Assembly: GCA_027604705.1 (NCBI GenBank)
Contig: JADHYV010000002.1
Location: forward strand, 682,001 to 746,000
DNA length: 64,000 bases
Reading direction: 5' to 3'
From: Allomyces arbusculus
Lineage: Eukaryota > Blastocladiomycota > Blastocladiomycetes > Blastocladiales > Blastocladiaceae
The notes beneath the pieces are model-generated. The model was not told the DNA's origin. It saw only the letters and a program-made list of their open reading frames with translations, and did not search any database. The first letter of the stretch is position 1. Every line of letters starts with the position of its first letter. The position numbers and the translations under genes are program-made. Positions 29,559 to 39,502 of this stretch are shown here, in pieces.

Positions 29559-32500
29559 ATGCGCACGACCGAGGTCTGGGCCGACCGCCTGCTCGACCGC
29601 GATGGCGCCGAGCAGCCCGTGCACGCCGTTGCCTGGACACCCGACGGCACTCGACTCCTCGCCGCGGTGGGGCCACACCTGCTCGTCTATGCCGCAAACG
29701 ATGGCCGCTTACTTGACACGCTACGCACGCACCGCGACGTCATCTATGCCGTGGCCGTCTCCGCTGCCGGTGCTGGCCTTCGAGCTGCTTCGGGTGGTGC
29801 CGACAAGACCGTGATCGTGTGGAAAGTCGCAGCCGAGTCAGCATCCGACGCTGCAGCAACCGTGAAAAAGGGATCCAAGGTCGACAATGCCGACGGCGGC
29901 ACAACTGCGTCGCTGTTCACGGCGTTTGTAAAGTACACGCACGCGGCCTCGGTCCAGGCGCTCGCTTTCAGCCCCGTCTCGGGCGCCGTGTGTTCGGCGA
30001 CCGCCGTCGATTTCGGGCTGTGGAACCCAGAGACCAAGGCCGTGACCAAGTTCAAAGTGCCCGCCAAGATCGTGTGCTGCGCGTGGTCGCGCGACGGTCA
30101 GTACCTGGCGCTCGGGTCGGTTGCGGGCACAGTCTCGATCCGCAACAAGGTCGGCGAGGAGCGCGCTGTGATTGAGCGCGGGTCGGACGTGCCGATTTGG
30201 GCGCTGCAATGGAACCCGGGCGTCCTCAAACCGCCATTAAGTTCCGACGACGCAAGCAAGAAAAAAGATGGAGGTGTTGGCGGCGTGACCATGGCAGACG
30301 CGCTGCTCGTCACCGACTGGAACCAGACGCTGGCCTACTACCACGCGTCTGGCAAAATGCTGGGCCGCGAGCGCACGACCACGGCCGAGGGCGACGTTCT
30401 GAGCGTCTCGCATTTTCACCACGGCGAGTTTGTCGTGGTCGCGGGCACGTCTGGCACCATTTCGCTGTGGACCTCTGACGGCACCCGCATTGGCACGCTC
30501 CTCGACTGCCCGCACTCGTGGCTCTGGGCGTGCAGCATGAGCCCGACCAACAACATGCTGGCTGTCGCGACCAACGATGGCTTGCTCGCCATGCACCAGG
30601 TCGTCTTCCAGACGGTGCACGCGCTGCACCACGACCGCTACGTCTACCGTGCGGGCGTCACCGACGTGATTGTCCAGCACTTTGGACTCGCGCAGTCGTG
30701 CCGCATCCCGTTCCGCGACCACGTCAAGAAAGTCGCCATCTATCTCGACAAGGTCGCTGTGCAGCTGCCGTCGCGCATCATCATTTACGAAATGGTCCAG
30801 GACCCGGCCGTGGTCACGGCCGCACTGGCGGCAGCCGGTGTGGGGGGGGCCGCGGCCACGATACTTGCGCGCGACGCGAGCCCAATGAAATCGCAGCACC
30901 CGCTCGAGTACCGCATCCGCGACCGCATTCCCATGGCCATTGATTGCAACCTCATGGTCATGACGGGCCGCCACGTGCTGTTTTGCCAGGACGTGTGTCT
31001 CGAAATGTACGATTTTGCGGGCAAGCACGAGCGGCAGTGGAAACTCGATGCGCCGATTCGGTACATCAAGGTCGTGGGTGGTCCTGTTGGGCGCGAACTC
31101 GTGTTGGTCGGATTGCGTGACGGGTGGACGTACCAAGTGTTTCTCGACAACCCATTTCCGGTCCCGCTCATCAAGCAGAGCAGTCCCGTGCGGTGCATTG
31201 ACATCAACCGGTCGCGCACCAAGCTCGCGGTCGTCGACGATACCGAGACGTGCTTTGTCTACCAGCTCCGACACGCCGGTACCGTGGGCGACCTGCTTTA
31301 CCAGGAGCCGAACGCGACGAGCGTGGCCTGGAACAGTGACCACGACGACATGCTGTGCTTTTCGGGTAAGAACCAGATCACGGTCAAGGCCAGCACGTTC
31401 CCGACGCTGCAGCAGCCGCACCAAGGGTTTGTCGTAGGGTTCAAGGGCACCAAGCTGTTCAGCTTGCACACCTACACGATGACGGTCGTTGACGTACCGC
31501 TGGCCACGTGCCTCTACCAGTACCTCGAGCGGCGCGACTGGACGCGCGCGCTCCAAGTCGCGCATCTCGGCGCTATCACCGATCGCGACTGGGAAGCGCT
31601 TGGGCAAGAGGCGCTCGTGGCGCTGCGGTTTGACGTGGCGCAAATGTGTTTTGCGCACCTCAAGGACTACCGCATGTTGACGTACATTGACATGCTCCAG
31701 TCGTCGTCGGCGTCGGGATCGGCCAACGGCAATGCCCTTGCGCGCGCCGCAGAGCCAATGTCGCCGTCGCCGTCGGCGAACGTGCCCGATCCGGCATCAA
31801 GTCTGCTGCAGGCCGACGTGCTCGCGATCCGCGGCAATTTCGCGGCCGCCGCCGACCTGTACGTGGCCAAGGACCAAGGGTCGCGCGCCGTGACCATGTA
31901 CACGGATCTGATGATGTACGAATACGCGCTCAAGCTCGCCAAGCAACTCAACTTGCCGACCGACGCGATTCTCAAGCACAAGGCCGAGCTACTGCGTGAC
32001 AAGAACGATTACGAGGCCGCGGCCGACACGTACCTGCAAGTTGGCGACGTGACGCAGGCGGCGCGACTGCTAATGCAGCACGGCGCAATTGAGCGCGTAA
32101 TGCTGCTCGTGCAGTCATACGGCGACAAGATGGACCCACCACTGCTGAGCCAGTGTGGCCAGTTTTTCCGCACGCACAAGAAGTGGGACCAAGTTGCTGC
32201 CGTGCTCAAGCTCGCGGGCGATTACCCCGGTCTCGTGGCCATGCTCGTCCAGCAGGACCGGTTCGACGACGCGTTTGCCGTGGCGCGCGAACGGCACCTC
32301 GAGCACCTCGTCTACCTGCCGTACGCGCAGCACTTGCTCGTCGCTGACGATTTTGCGGGCGCGCAAAAATACTTTGGGCTCGCGGGTCGCATGGACCTGT
32401 CCATTCGGTTGTTGAGGCAGTTGCTTGATAATTCGGTCGCACAGGAGCGGTACGGCGATGCGGCACGGCACGCGTTCCGGCTCGCGCACGTGCACTTGCA

Positions 32501-33515
32501 GGCAATTCCAACAGATGTGCCGCGCGCGCAGTTTACGGACGTGCATGTCGCGCACGACGAGTCGTTCAAGTACTACAATGCGCACGCCGACGTGCTGTAC
32601 GCCTATGACCATGTCGTGCGGTACGTCGAGGAGCCGTTCACGTCGCTCGCGCACTTGACCCTTTTCAATATGGCGCGATTTCTCGCGACGCGGATGCAGG
32701 CTGGGTCTGGCGGTAGCGGCGGTGGTACCGACGCAGACGTGGATGCGTGGTCGCCGAGTTTGTCACGCGCATGCGTGCTATTTGCGCTCGTCAAGCTCGC
32801 ACACGCTGTTGGCGCGCCCAAACTGGCACTGCAGGTGAGCGAGCAGCTCGCGCAGTACCGTGTGCCCGTCGCGTGGCAGGGCACGCTCGATGTGCTGACG
32901 TTGCAAGCGCGCGGCAAGCAGCTGCGCGCGGCCAAGGCCACGGCTGACGGCAAGAATGGCGGCATGGTCGGCTCTGCCCCCGCGAGCGACGCCGAGGACG
33001 ACCTGCACCCTGTCTGCTCGGCGTGCTCGGCGACTAACCCACTAGTCGCACGGGACGCGCGGTGTATCTCATGCCGCGAGCCCTTCGTCTCGGCTTTCCA
33101 CTCATTCGATGCCCTGCCGCTGATCGCGTTCCGCGTCGCCGGCGACCCGCCCGTCGCCGAAATCGACGCGTTGCTCGGGACCGCCAAGGCGTTTGCCGCC
33201 GACGACGACCTGATGCTGCAGCTCGTGGCCGTGCAGGGCGGCGCCAACGCGGTCCGGCCCGTGGTCGTCGATCGCGGCACGGTCTCGCGGCTGCCCAAGG
33301 CGCAGGTCGTGGCAGTACCGCCGCCGCACACATGTGTGCCGCCGCTCTACTACTACAGTGTCTTGCCGGACGTGATGGTCACGGCGTGCCGTGGATGCCG
33401 CCGCGTGTTTTACGCCGAGGACTTTGAGTACTTGACGGTCCTGCACAAGGGATGCCCGTTGTGCGGGACGGTGCCCGAGGGGGCCGGGGAGGAGGGGAAG
33501 ACGACTGCATCGTGA
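29559..33515 (+). CDS. IFT122: Intraflagellar transport protein 122 (IFT-A complex)
   Basis: 1318 aa, intronless, ATG at 29559 (MRTTEVWADRL). Core IFT-A subunit that drives retrograde transport and membrane-protein entry into the flagellum. N-terminal WD repeats include SGGADKTVIVWK, FGLWNPETKAV, SWSRDGQ-type strands (IVCCAWSRDGQYLALGS) and VGEERAVIERGSD, matching the IFT122 order (FGLWSPEQKSV, SIRNKNGEEKVKIER). A second WD set and long TPR-like helical repeats follow (LYVAKDQGSRAVTMYTDLM, EYALKLAKQLNLPTDAILK). The C-terminus has zinc-binding pairs CSACSATNP..CISC (about 1150) and CRGC..CPLC. A poly-Gly loop SGGSGGGTD interrupts the helical part. The full length and lack of introns contrast with seven-intron IFT80. 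Confidence 0.95.
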   Translation: MRTTEVWADRLLDRDGAEQPVHAVAWTPDGTRLLAAVGPHLLVYAANDGRLLDTLRTHRDVIYAVAVSAAGAGLRAASGGADKTVIVWKVAAESASDAAATVKKGSKVDNADGGTTASLFTAFVKYTHAASVQALAFSPVSGAVCSATAVDFGLWNPETKAVTKFKVPAKIVCCAWSRDGQYLALGSVAGTVSIRNKVGEERAVIERGSDVPIWALQWNPGVLKPPLSSDDASKKKDGGVGGVTMADALLVTDWNQTLAYYHASGKMLGRERTTTAEGDVLSVSHFHHGEFVVVAGTSGTISLWTSDGTRIGTLLDCPHSWLWACSMSPTNNMLAVATNDGLLAMHQVVFQTVHALHHDRYVYRAGVTDVIVQHFGLAQSCRIPFRDHVKKVAIYLDKVAVQLPSRIIIYEMVQDPAVVTAALAAAGVGGAAATILARDASPMKSQHPLEYRIRDRIPMAIDCNLMVMTGRHVLFCQDVCLEMYDFAGKHERQWKLDAPIRYIKVVGGPVGRELVLVGLRDGWTYQVFLDNPFPVPLIKQSSPVRCIDINRSRTKLAVVDDTETCFVYQLRHAGTVGDLLYQEPNATSVAWNSDHDDMLCFSGKNQITVKASTFPTLQQPHQGFVVGFKGTKLFSLHTYTMTVVDVPLATCLYQYLERRDWTRALQVAHLGAITDRDWEALGQEALVALRFDVAQMCFAHLKDYRMLTYIDMLQSSSASGSANGNALARAAEPMSPSPSANVPDPASSLLQADVLAIRGNFAAAADLYVAKDQGSRAVTMYTDLMMYEYALKLAKQLNLPTDAILKHKAELLRDKNDYEAAADTYLQVGDVTQAARLLMQHGAIERVMLLVQSYGDKMDPPLLSQCGQFFRTHKKWDQVAAVLKLAGDYPGLVAMLVQQDRFDDAFAVARERHLEHLVYLPYAQHLLVADDFAGAQKYFGLAGRMDLSIRLLRQLLDNSVAQERYGDAARHAFRLAHVHLQAIPTDVPRAQFTDVHVAHDESFKYYNAHADVLYAYDHVVRYVEEPFTSLAHLTLFNMARFLATRMQAGSGGSGGGTDADVDAWSPSLSRACVLFALVKLAHAVGAPKLALQVSEQLAQYRVPVAWQGTLDVLTLQARGKQLRAAKATADGKNGGMVGSAPASDAEDDLHPVCSACSATNPLVARDARCISCREPFVSAFHSFDALPLIAFRVAGDPPVAEIDALLGTAKAFAADDDLMLQLVAVQGGANAVRPVVVDRGTVSRLPKAQVVAVPPPHTCVPPLYYYSVLPDVMVTACRGCRRVFYAEDFEYLTVLHKGCPLCGTVPEGAGEEGKTTAS

Positions 33516-35107
33516 ACGATTTATATTGATTGATGTCTCTTTGGGATTGTCTTTTTCTGCCTGCGCGCGGCTCGGCGCGAGAACTGATCCTAACATACTC
33601 ATCACACAGCGCCCATCGCATTCGGTCGGGTTGCGGGAACTGGCCGACACCTCTGGCACGGTCTACGAGAGCTCTTTTTTGTGGAGCGAGGGGCACGCAT
33701 GGAGCTATTCGTCGGCCAACGCGAAGCATACGAAATGGGTATTGCCTCGACTGAACCCGATCCCACATTGTGACTGACGGACCGGCATCACGCTGAACCA
33801 GGCCCCAGCCGACGGCCGCTCGAAGAAGACCATCTGCAGCCCGTTGACGATCAGGAAATCCGTGCTGACATGATCTCGTGCTGCATCGGCGGGGGCCGGT
33901 GGAAACAGAGCCTCGTTCTCTCGAGCGGCAGCGGCTCAGTCGGCGTCGCTGGATTGCGCACACTGATGGGCCGACGCGGACGCAACGCAGTCGTTGCGCG
34001 CGACGTGCGTGTTCATGGACGTCATGCAGCGCTCTGGAGCCGGGGCAAAGCGCGCGCCGCAACGGTGGGCATGCGTCGATCTCGTGGCACAAGCTCAGTA
34101 CTGTGCAGGCGCGACATTATGGAAAAAGACGTCCCCGACCCCGCACCGGAGACAAACGTACTTGGTGCGGTCGCTGTTGAGTTTGACGCGACCGTAGAGC
34201 GTGGATCGCGGGTCGGAATGCTGAGTGCTTGGTGCCGGCCAGCGCGCTGTCGTCGTTCTTCATCTCCTCATTGGTGCGTTTCTTGCCGCGCGAGTCCTCG
34301 GCGGTCATTGCGGTCGTAGCCGTCGTGGGGTGACCTTGTGCGTGAGGGTCGTCGTCGGTTTGTATGGGGTCCTCCGCTCCGGGACTTGGAAGAGCACTTG
34401 GTGCTCATCGGCGGAGGTTGCCATGGTCGCGTGGTCCATGGTGGTGCTGGGCAAGTGAGAAGACGCGCGGTCTCGAGTGCGGGAGAGGAAAGGAAAGGAC
34501 ACTGAGCGGGAACGAAAGAACGGCGACATGAGGCAAATGCAGTGTGATGTCGCTGCTGATGGTACGCTCTTTGGCGCGAACCAGGGCGACGCGGAGCCTG
34601 GCCAATTAAGCCATGACCCTGACGCGGCGACTCCTCCGTGAACATCATGGAAATTGATATCTCTTTTGAAATCGTCCCTTTCACCGCGCATCTCCGCGCA
34701 AGCACGCGGACCGGCTCTCGCGCAAGGGCGGTCAAGGCCTTCCCCGCCGGCTGCTCGAAAGTATCGGGCGGCAGACCAAGGGCCGTAATGAGATTGTCCT
34801 GGGCATTGGCCTGTGGAGCAAGCACTGGGCCTTGGCCTCGTCGTCACCGGCCGCATGCGCCAGGGGATGGTCGAAGAGGTATGGGAAGGCGTCGCTCTGA
34901 TGCCCTGGGTACTGTGGACGACGGGCAGGTCCTGGATCAAAGCATCCATTGAATCTGTCGCGACGAGCCGCGCCGTTGTCTCAGATTGAAACCGCGCACG
35001 ATGCGTGGGCAGGGCAGCGACACTCGAACGTGCCGGCAACTCCTGGGCCAAAAAAAGTGTCTTCATTTTACAGTGCCACTCCAGTCCGTCCACTCCGGTG
35101 TCGCAAG
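33516..35107 (-). other. Unresolved coding-like stretch, possible decayed gene
   Basis: About 1.6 kb between the IFT122 and AXDND1-like stop codons. The minus strand has coding-like pieces in different frames. From 34439: MATSADEHQVLFQVPERRTP. Near 34.2 kb: STLYGRVKLNSDRTKYVCLR followed by CGVGDVFFHNVAPAQY, a zinc-ribbon-like CxxC block. Near 33.8 kb: DFLIVNGLQMVFFERPSAGA. Near 34.7-34.8 kb: NLITALGLPPDTFEQPAGKA. Between the second and third pieces one frame carries two TGA codons. I found no intron set that joins them convincingly. It may be a decayed host gene or an unfamiliar multi-exon gene; the product is not recognised. Confidence 0.35.
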
Positions 35108-38100
35108 TCACATCATCGACGATTTGCGCGACGCGAGCCGCGACGACGTCGATGCTGGCGAGAGCGTGGGGTTCCCCGTCCCCGCCCCCGCCGCGGCACC
35201 AGTCGTGCTGCCGCCACCCCCACTGCCGTTGACCGACGCAAACATCGGGCTCTCCTCGCTCCTCGGTACAGACGGCACGTTCATCAAATCCGGATAACTC
35301 CCGTTCCCTTCGCGCCCTGCGTCGAGGTAAAACGAGTCGAACTCGAGAATTTCGTCACTACCAGCATCGCGCGCATCGTCCATCTCCGCCAACCGTCTCG
35401 GCGCGGTCATTCCGCGCGCGGGCGACGGTGTCGCCGCCAACGACGGCCGACTCGCGCCTCTTCCCGCCGACGCCGGGCCCGTGAGAACGTCGAGTTCGCG
35501 CGACGTCATCATGTCCTGCAGGGCCGGCGAGTTGGCAATTACAGATAAGCTGAGTGGGACGGTCGAGTGCGCGTGGAAGGACGCGCGGCGTGACGCGCGC
35601 AGGTCTTCCTTGGCGTCGGCGTCCAGGTCGCGGTCGTCAGGGACCTCGTCGTCGCGGATCGGCGCGAGCTCGGACATGGTCGTGCCGGGGCGCATCGGCG
35701 CGGTGCCCGGGGTCGCGGGGTTGGACCCGAGCCCGCCGAGTTGTGACTGCCGCCGCTGGATCTGGATCATACCGGCTTGTTTTTCCGTCTCGAGGAGCCG
35801 CTTGGCCGTATACATCCTGGATGAAACAGTAGAGTTCAGTTAATCGAATGGGAAGGAATTGCAGTGAAGGGGTAAGGGCACGAACCATGCGTCGCAATAG
35901 GATCGTGTCACGAGCCGCAGGTCCTTGCGGTCGTCGCTGAGCAGCTCGGCGTCGCCGCAATCCTGGATCAGCCGCCCGTAGACGGCATTCACTTCAATTT
36001 CAATCTCGTCGAGCTCGCGGTCCCACGACTCGTCGGGCACTTGCCGGCCCGTCTTAATGAGCAAGTGCACCATCCAGCGGACCATGGTGTTGTGCAGCTT
36101 GACGTTTTCTAAAGTACGAGTGGTGGTGAGTGCGCGTGAAAAAATTTGATGCAACGATATGCGTGAAGTACGAACGGTCACTGCGCAGCTCCGAGTCGGT
36201 CGCCAGCTGGTCAACGAGTTTGCCGAGCCACGACTCGACGACCATGGGCAAGCGCTTTTCCTCGCCGTTAGCGTTCGATGCAAGAATCGCTATGTAAGCC
36301 ACGATCAGTTAGCTAGCTGCGCTTAGCGGCACGGAAACGCCAAAAGAAAACGTAAACGCACCCGTCAGCAGCGACAGCTGGTCATTCCAGGCGACGAGAG
36401 CCTCGGACAGCATGACGCGCTCGTTCCCATTCAGTGGTTTGGTGTTGTCGCGCGACGAAAACACCGAGTACTTGTCCTCAAGCTGGTTTTGCAGCGAGAT
36501 CACTTGACCGGCCACGCCGTCGTCGCCCGAGGCCTTGCCCTTGAGCCGCATGATCCACGACTCCATGTCGGACTTGATCTCGGCAAGCTTTTCCTGCAAC
36601 TGCACGTAGAGGTCACCCGACGTCGACTTTTCGTTCTTGCGCAATATCGTGCTCGCCGCACTGATCCACCCGTCGAGCGATTTTTGCAGCGTTGATAGGT
36701 CGTTCATGATGTGCTCGTCGCGGTCCGACGTGAACCGGACGCTCACCGTGTTAACGTGGTCGAGCCATTTCTTCAGCGAGTCCTTGATCGACTTGGCCTC
36801 GTAGAGACTCAGCAGCCGCGCCTTTTCGACCGTCCTGACCTCACCCGGATCGGCCGGTTGCAAAATCGGGTCGTCCCATTGCACGGATGTGGATCCATGA
36901 GACCCGTTTGCTGCCACCGCAGCCGCCGCTACCGCACCGCCCTTGCCGCGTACGTGCGGTACGGCCGACGGTCGTCGCCCCATCCCCGCCCCAGTGCCGC
37001 CGCTGAAATGCTCGTCGTTGGCGCCCACGTCAGCGTCGAGGTCGAGGGAGCTATGCAGCATGCGCACTTCGCGCATCGTCTTGGCGAGCACGTTCAGGCA
37101 CTTGGCGTCTTCGCGCTCCACGTCGCGCGCGCGCGCAACCAGCTTGGCCATCCAGTCCTCGATCATGGCCTCCATGGCGGCCACGTCGGCGCGGAACTGG
37201 TCTGCCATGATGGAAATAATGTGGTTGCCGGCCCGTACGCGTCCGTACTCGTACTTTTGCAAAATGGCCACGTCCGGTAAACCGTGCTCAGACCCGATGC
37301 GCAATGCCAAGTGCGTTGCCGCATCGACCCAGACCTTTTTCTCGGCCTCGACGTGCCGCAGCGACTGCTCGAGCCGCTGCCGCTGCAACCGGTAGAGGTT
37401 GTGGTACTCGGCGAGCGTCTCGTCAACATGCTCCGTGTTCGCGAGAATTTCCAGTAGAGACCGTTCCGCGTCGGGCCCTTGCTCGGCAATCATTGCGTCC
37501 GACCGCTTGATCGCGGTCAAGTGGTCGGCAAGCACATGCATGGCGTCGCGCGTCCGTAAAATCTCGGCGGCAAGCCGCTTATTGATGGCACGCTGCGCAA
37601 CCAGGTCGGAATACACGTTCTTCACGGTCTTCGGGATCTGCGCAAACATGTTGGCGTACCGCGCGCGCAAGTCGCCAAGAATCTCGCCGCGCTCGATCAT
37701 GTGCAGCGTCACTTGCCGCACCATTTCCTTGAAGACCGTGTCGTAAATAACGTGCTCGTCCTCGGCAAGTCGCAATAGCGCGCGAATCTCAGTCGGGTAC
37801 TCGTGGTGCACGTCCGAGGCGCCGAGCTTGGCGAGCATCGCGTGCATGCTGTCGCGCAACGCCACGACTTCCTTGCGCGACGCCTGCACTTGCGCGGCGG
37901 CGGGCATCAGGCTCGACGCGGCCGCGGGTAAGTGCAGGTGGCTCCCGTGCATCGACCCGCCCGTGCCTGGTGGACTCGGCGAGACCCGGCCTGCAAAATT
38001 GACGCCAGCGGCCGTCAGGGTGCCCGACGGGTCGGACAGGTCGAATGATGACCGGCCGGCAGCGTCGGGCACATGGTGCGCGGCAACAAGGCCGCCCGTG

Positions 38101-38429
38101 CCGGGCGCATTGGCGTCGGCATAGCCAGAGGAAGCGTCCGGGTCGAGTGCCTCGAGGATCGGCGCAAGCTGGTGTAATGGCGGCTTGCCGCGCGACTTGT
38201 CCTTGCTGTTGTTGGGCCGGCGGCGGCGCGACGAGGCAGTGGCCAGGTCCAGGTCGTCGAGCTTGGGCAGGTCGTCGAGCAGGGCTTGCGGTAGGTGCGA
38301 CATCGGCGCGGGCAGTGCGGCCAGTTCGCATGCATCGGTACTCAGCAGGGAGATGGAGCGGTGTGGGCCGACGGCGTCGTCGTCGAAATGACGGGAAGGT
38401 ATGCACCGCACGCGATAGTCTTGCGACAT
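35108..38429 (-). CDS. AXDND1: Axonemal dynein light-chain domain protein (AXDND1-like)
   Basis: 1037 aa from four exons: 38429-36362, 36289-36176, 36108-35886 and 35816-35108. The introns are 72, 67 and 69 nt (GTGCGT, GTTCGT and GTTCGT donors). The region around residues 190-330 matches the axonemal dynein light-chain domain: VIYDTVFKEMVRQVTLHMIE, then RGEILGDLRARY and long coiled-coil helices (VYSDLVAQRAINKRLAAEIL, RLQRQRLEQSLRHVEAEKK). The protein is far longer than p28 light chains and fits AXDND1, an axoneme/manchette-associated protein in animals. N-terminal 170 residues and the Ser-rich tail (after MYTAKRLLETEKQ) are disordered. A later ATG at 38303 (MSHLPQALLDDLP) could also serve as the start. 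It supports a motile flagellum. Confidence 0.75.
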
Positions 38430-38560
38430 GACAGATCGGACAGGTCAGCACGTCGATGGCGGCGTGCATCTGACGCACTAATCCACGAAGTGGTCGCCCG
38501 TGGGTTTTCTCGTTCTTGCTCGATTGTGCTCCCCTTGATTCGTCACGCTCAAGAAACGTC
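38430..38560. promoter_or_regulatory. Short divergent promoter, AXDND1-like / AlkB-like
   Basis: Only 131 nt separate the two divergent ATGs, so the genes probably share a bidirectional promoter. If AXDND1 starts at 38303 instead, the gap is 257 nt. Confidence 0.5.
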
Positions 38561-39406
38561 ATGGACCGCGACGAGTACCACGAGTTATTTGGCGACGACG
38601 ACGACAGCGACAATGACCAGATTCTTTACAATGCCGGCAGCAGAGACACAGTTCCCACCGCACCAGCCCAGCCGTCACTCGTCCTGCGCGACCCATCCGT
38701 CCCTGGCTTCGTGCTCCTCCCCCATTTTCTCTCCCCCACCGACCAAGCGCGCGTCTTGCACGGCCTGAACGAGCACGTTGGCGGCTCGCTGACCGTGGGC
38801 ACCCGGAACCAGTCGATGCACTTTGGTCTCCCGTTACCGCCATGGATTGCCGATATTGCCGCAACGATGCACGCGTATTTCCAGTCCCTCGACCCGCCAC
38901 GCGATCCCGCGCACCTGTTTGACCAGCTCATCATGAACGGGTACAATCCCGGCGACGGGATCGTGCCACACGTCGATCTGGTACGGTTCGCCGACGGCGT
39001 CGCCGTCCTGAGTCTCGACGCGCCGTTGGTCATGGACGTCACTCGCGTGCCGCCGGGATATGAGCAGGTGGAGAAGGCGTACGCCGGCGAGCGGTTGGGG
39101 CCGGCCGAGTCGCTCGAGTTGTTTGGGGTTAAGATCAACGATCTGCCGCCAGTCACGACGGACGACGACCTTGCCGAGCTGGTCGCGAGTGGGCCGTGGA
39201 TTCATTGGGTTTCTCATGACTGGGTGCGCGTTCTGCTCGCGCCCGGATCGCTGCTCGTGCTTGAGGGGGACGCGCGGTGGCGGTGGGCGCACGGGATCCG
39301 CTTCGCGACCGAGGACTGGTGGCCAACGCGGTTGGGTGAATGGCGCCGTGTGCCGCGTCGGCCGCGGTCCTCGATCACTTTCCGCAAGCTCATTCCCGAC
39401 GATTGA
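38561..39406 (+). CDS. AlkB-family 2-oxoglutarate/Fe(II) dioxygenase (ALKBH8/ALKBH6-like)
   Basis: 281 aa, ATG at 38561 (MDRDEYHELFGDDDD). Fe(II) ligands: H137 and D139 in GIVPHVDL and H244 in RWAHGIRF; the 2OG-binding arginines lie in RRPRSSITFRK. The block DQLIMNGYNPGDGIVPHVD matches the AlkB pattern INQYEPGQGIPAHID, and SLDAPLVMDVTR plus GSLLVLEGDARWRWAHGI match the following strands of ALKBH8/ALKBH4-type enzymes. It oxidatively demethylates or hydroxylates nucleic acid or protein; the substrate cannot be told from sequence. ALKBH8's methyltransferase and RRM domains are absent. An insert with GERLGPAESLELFGVKIND separates the jelly-roll strands. Confidence 0.85.
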   Translation: MDRDEYHELFGDDDDSDNDQILYNAGSRDTVPTAPAQPSLVLRDPSVPGFVLLPHFLSPTDQARVLHGLNEHVGGSLTVGTRNQSMHFGLPLPPWIADIAATMHAYFQSLDPPRDPAHLFDQLIMNGYNPGDGIVPHVDLVRFADGVAVLSLDAPLVMDVTRVPPGYEQVEKAYAGERLGPAESLELFGVKINDLPPVTTDDDLAELVASGPWIHWVSHDWVRVLLAPGSLLVLEGDARWRWAHGIRFATEDWWPTRLGEWRRVPRRPRSSITFRKLIPDD

Positions 39407-39502
39407 ATGTGGCGAAGGCAAAGGGCAACGGAGGATATATCTGCAAATTGAATTCAAGCTGGAGGCGGTCTGATAGAAATGCAAATGAAGCCAGTGGGTA
39501 AA

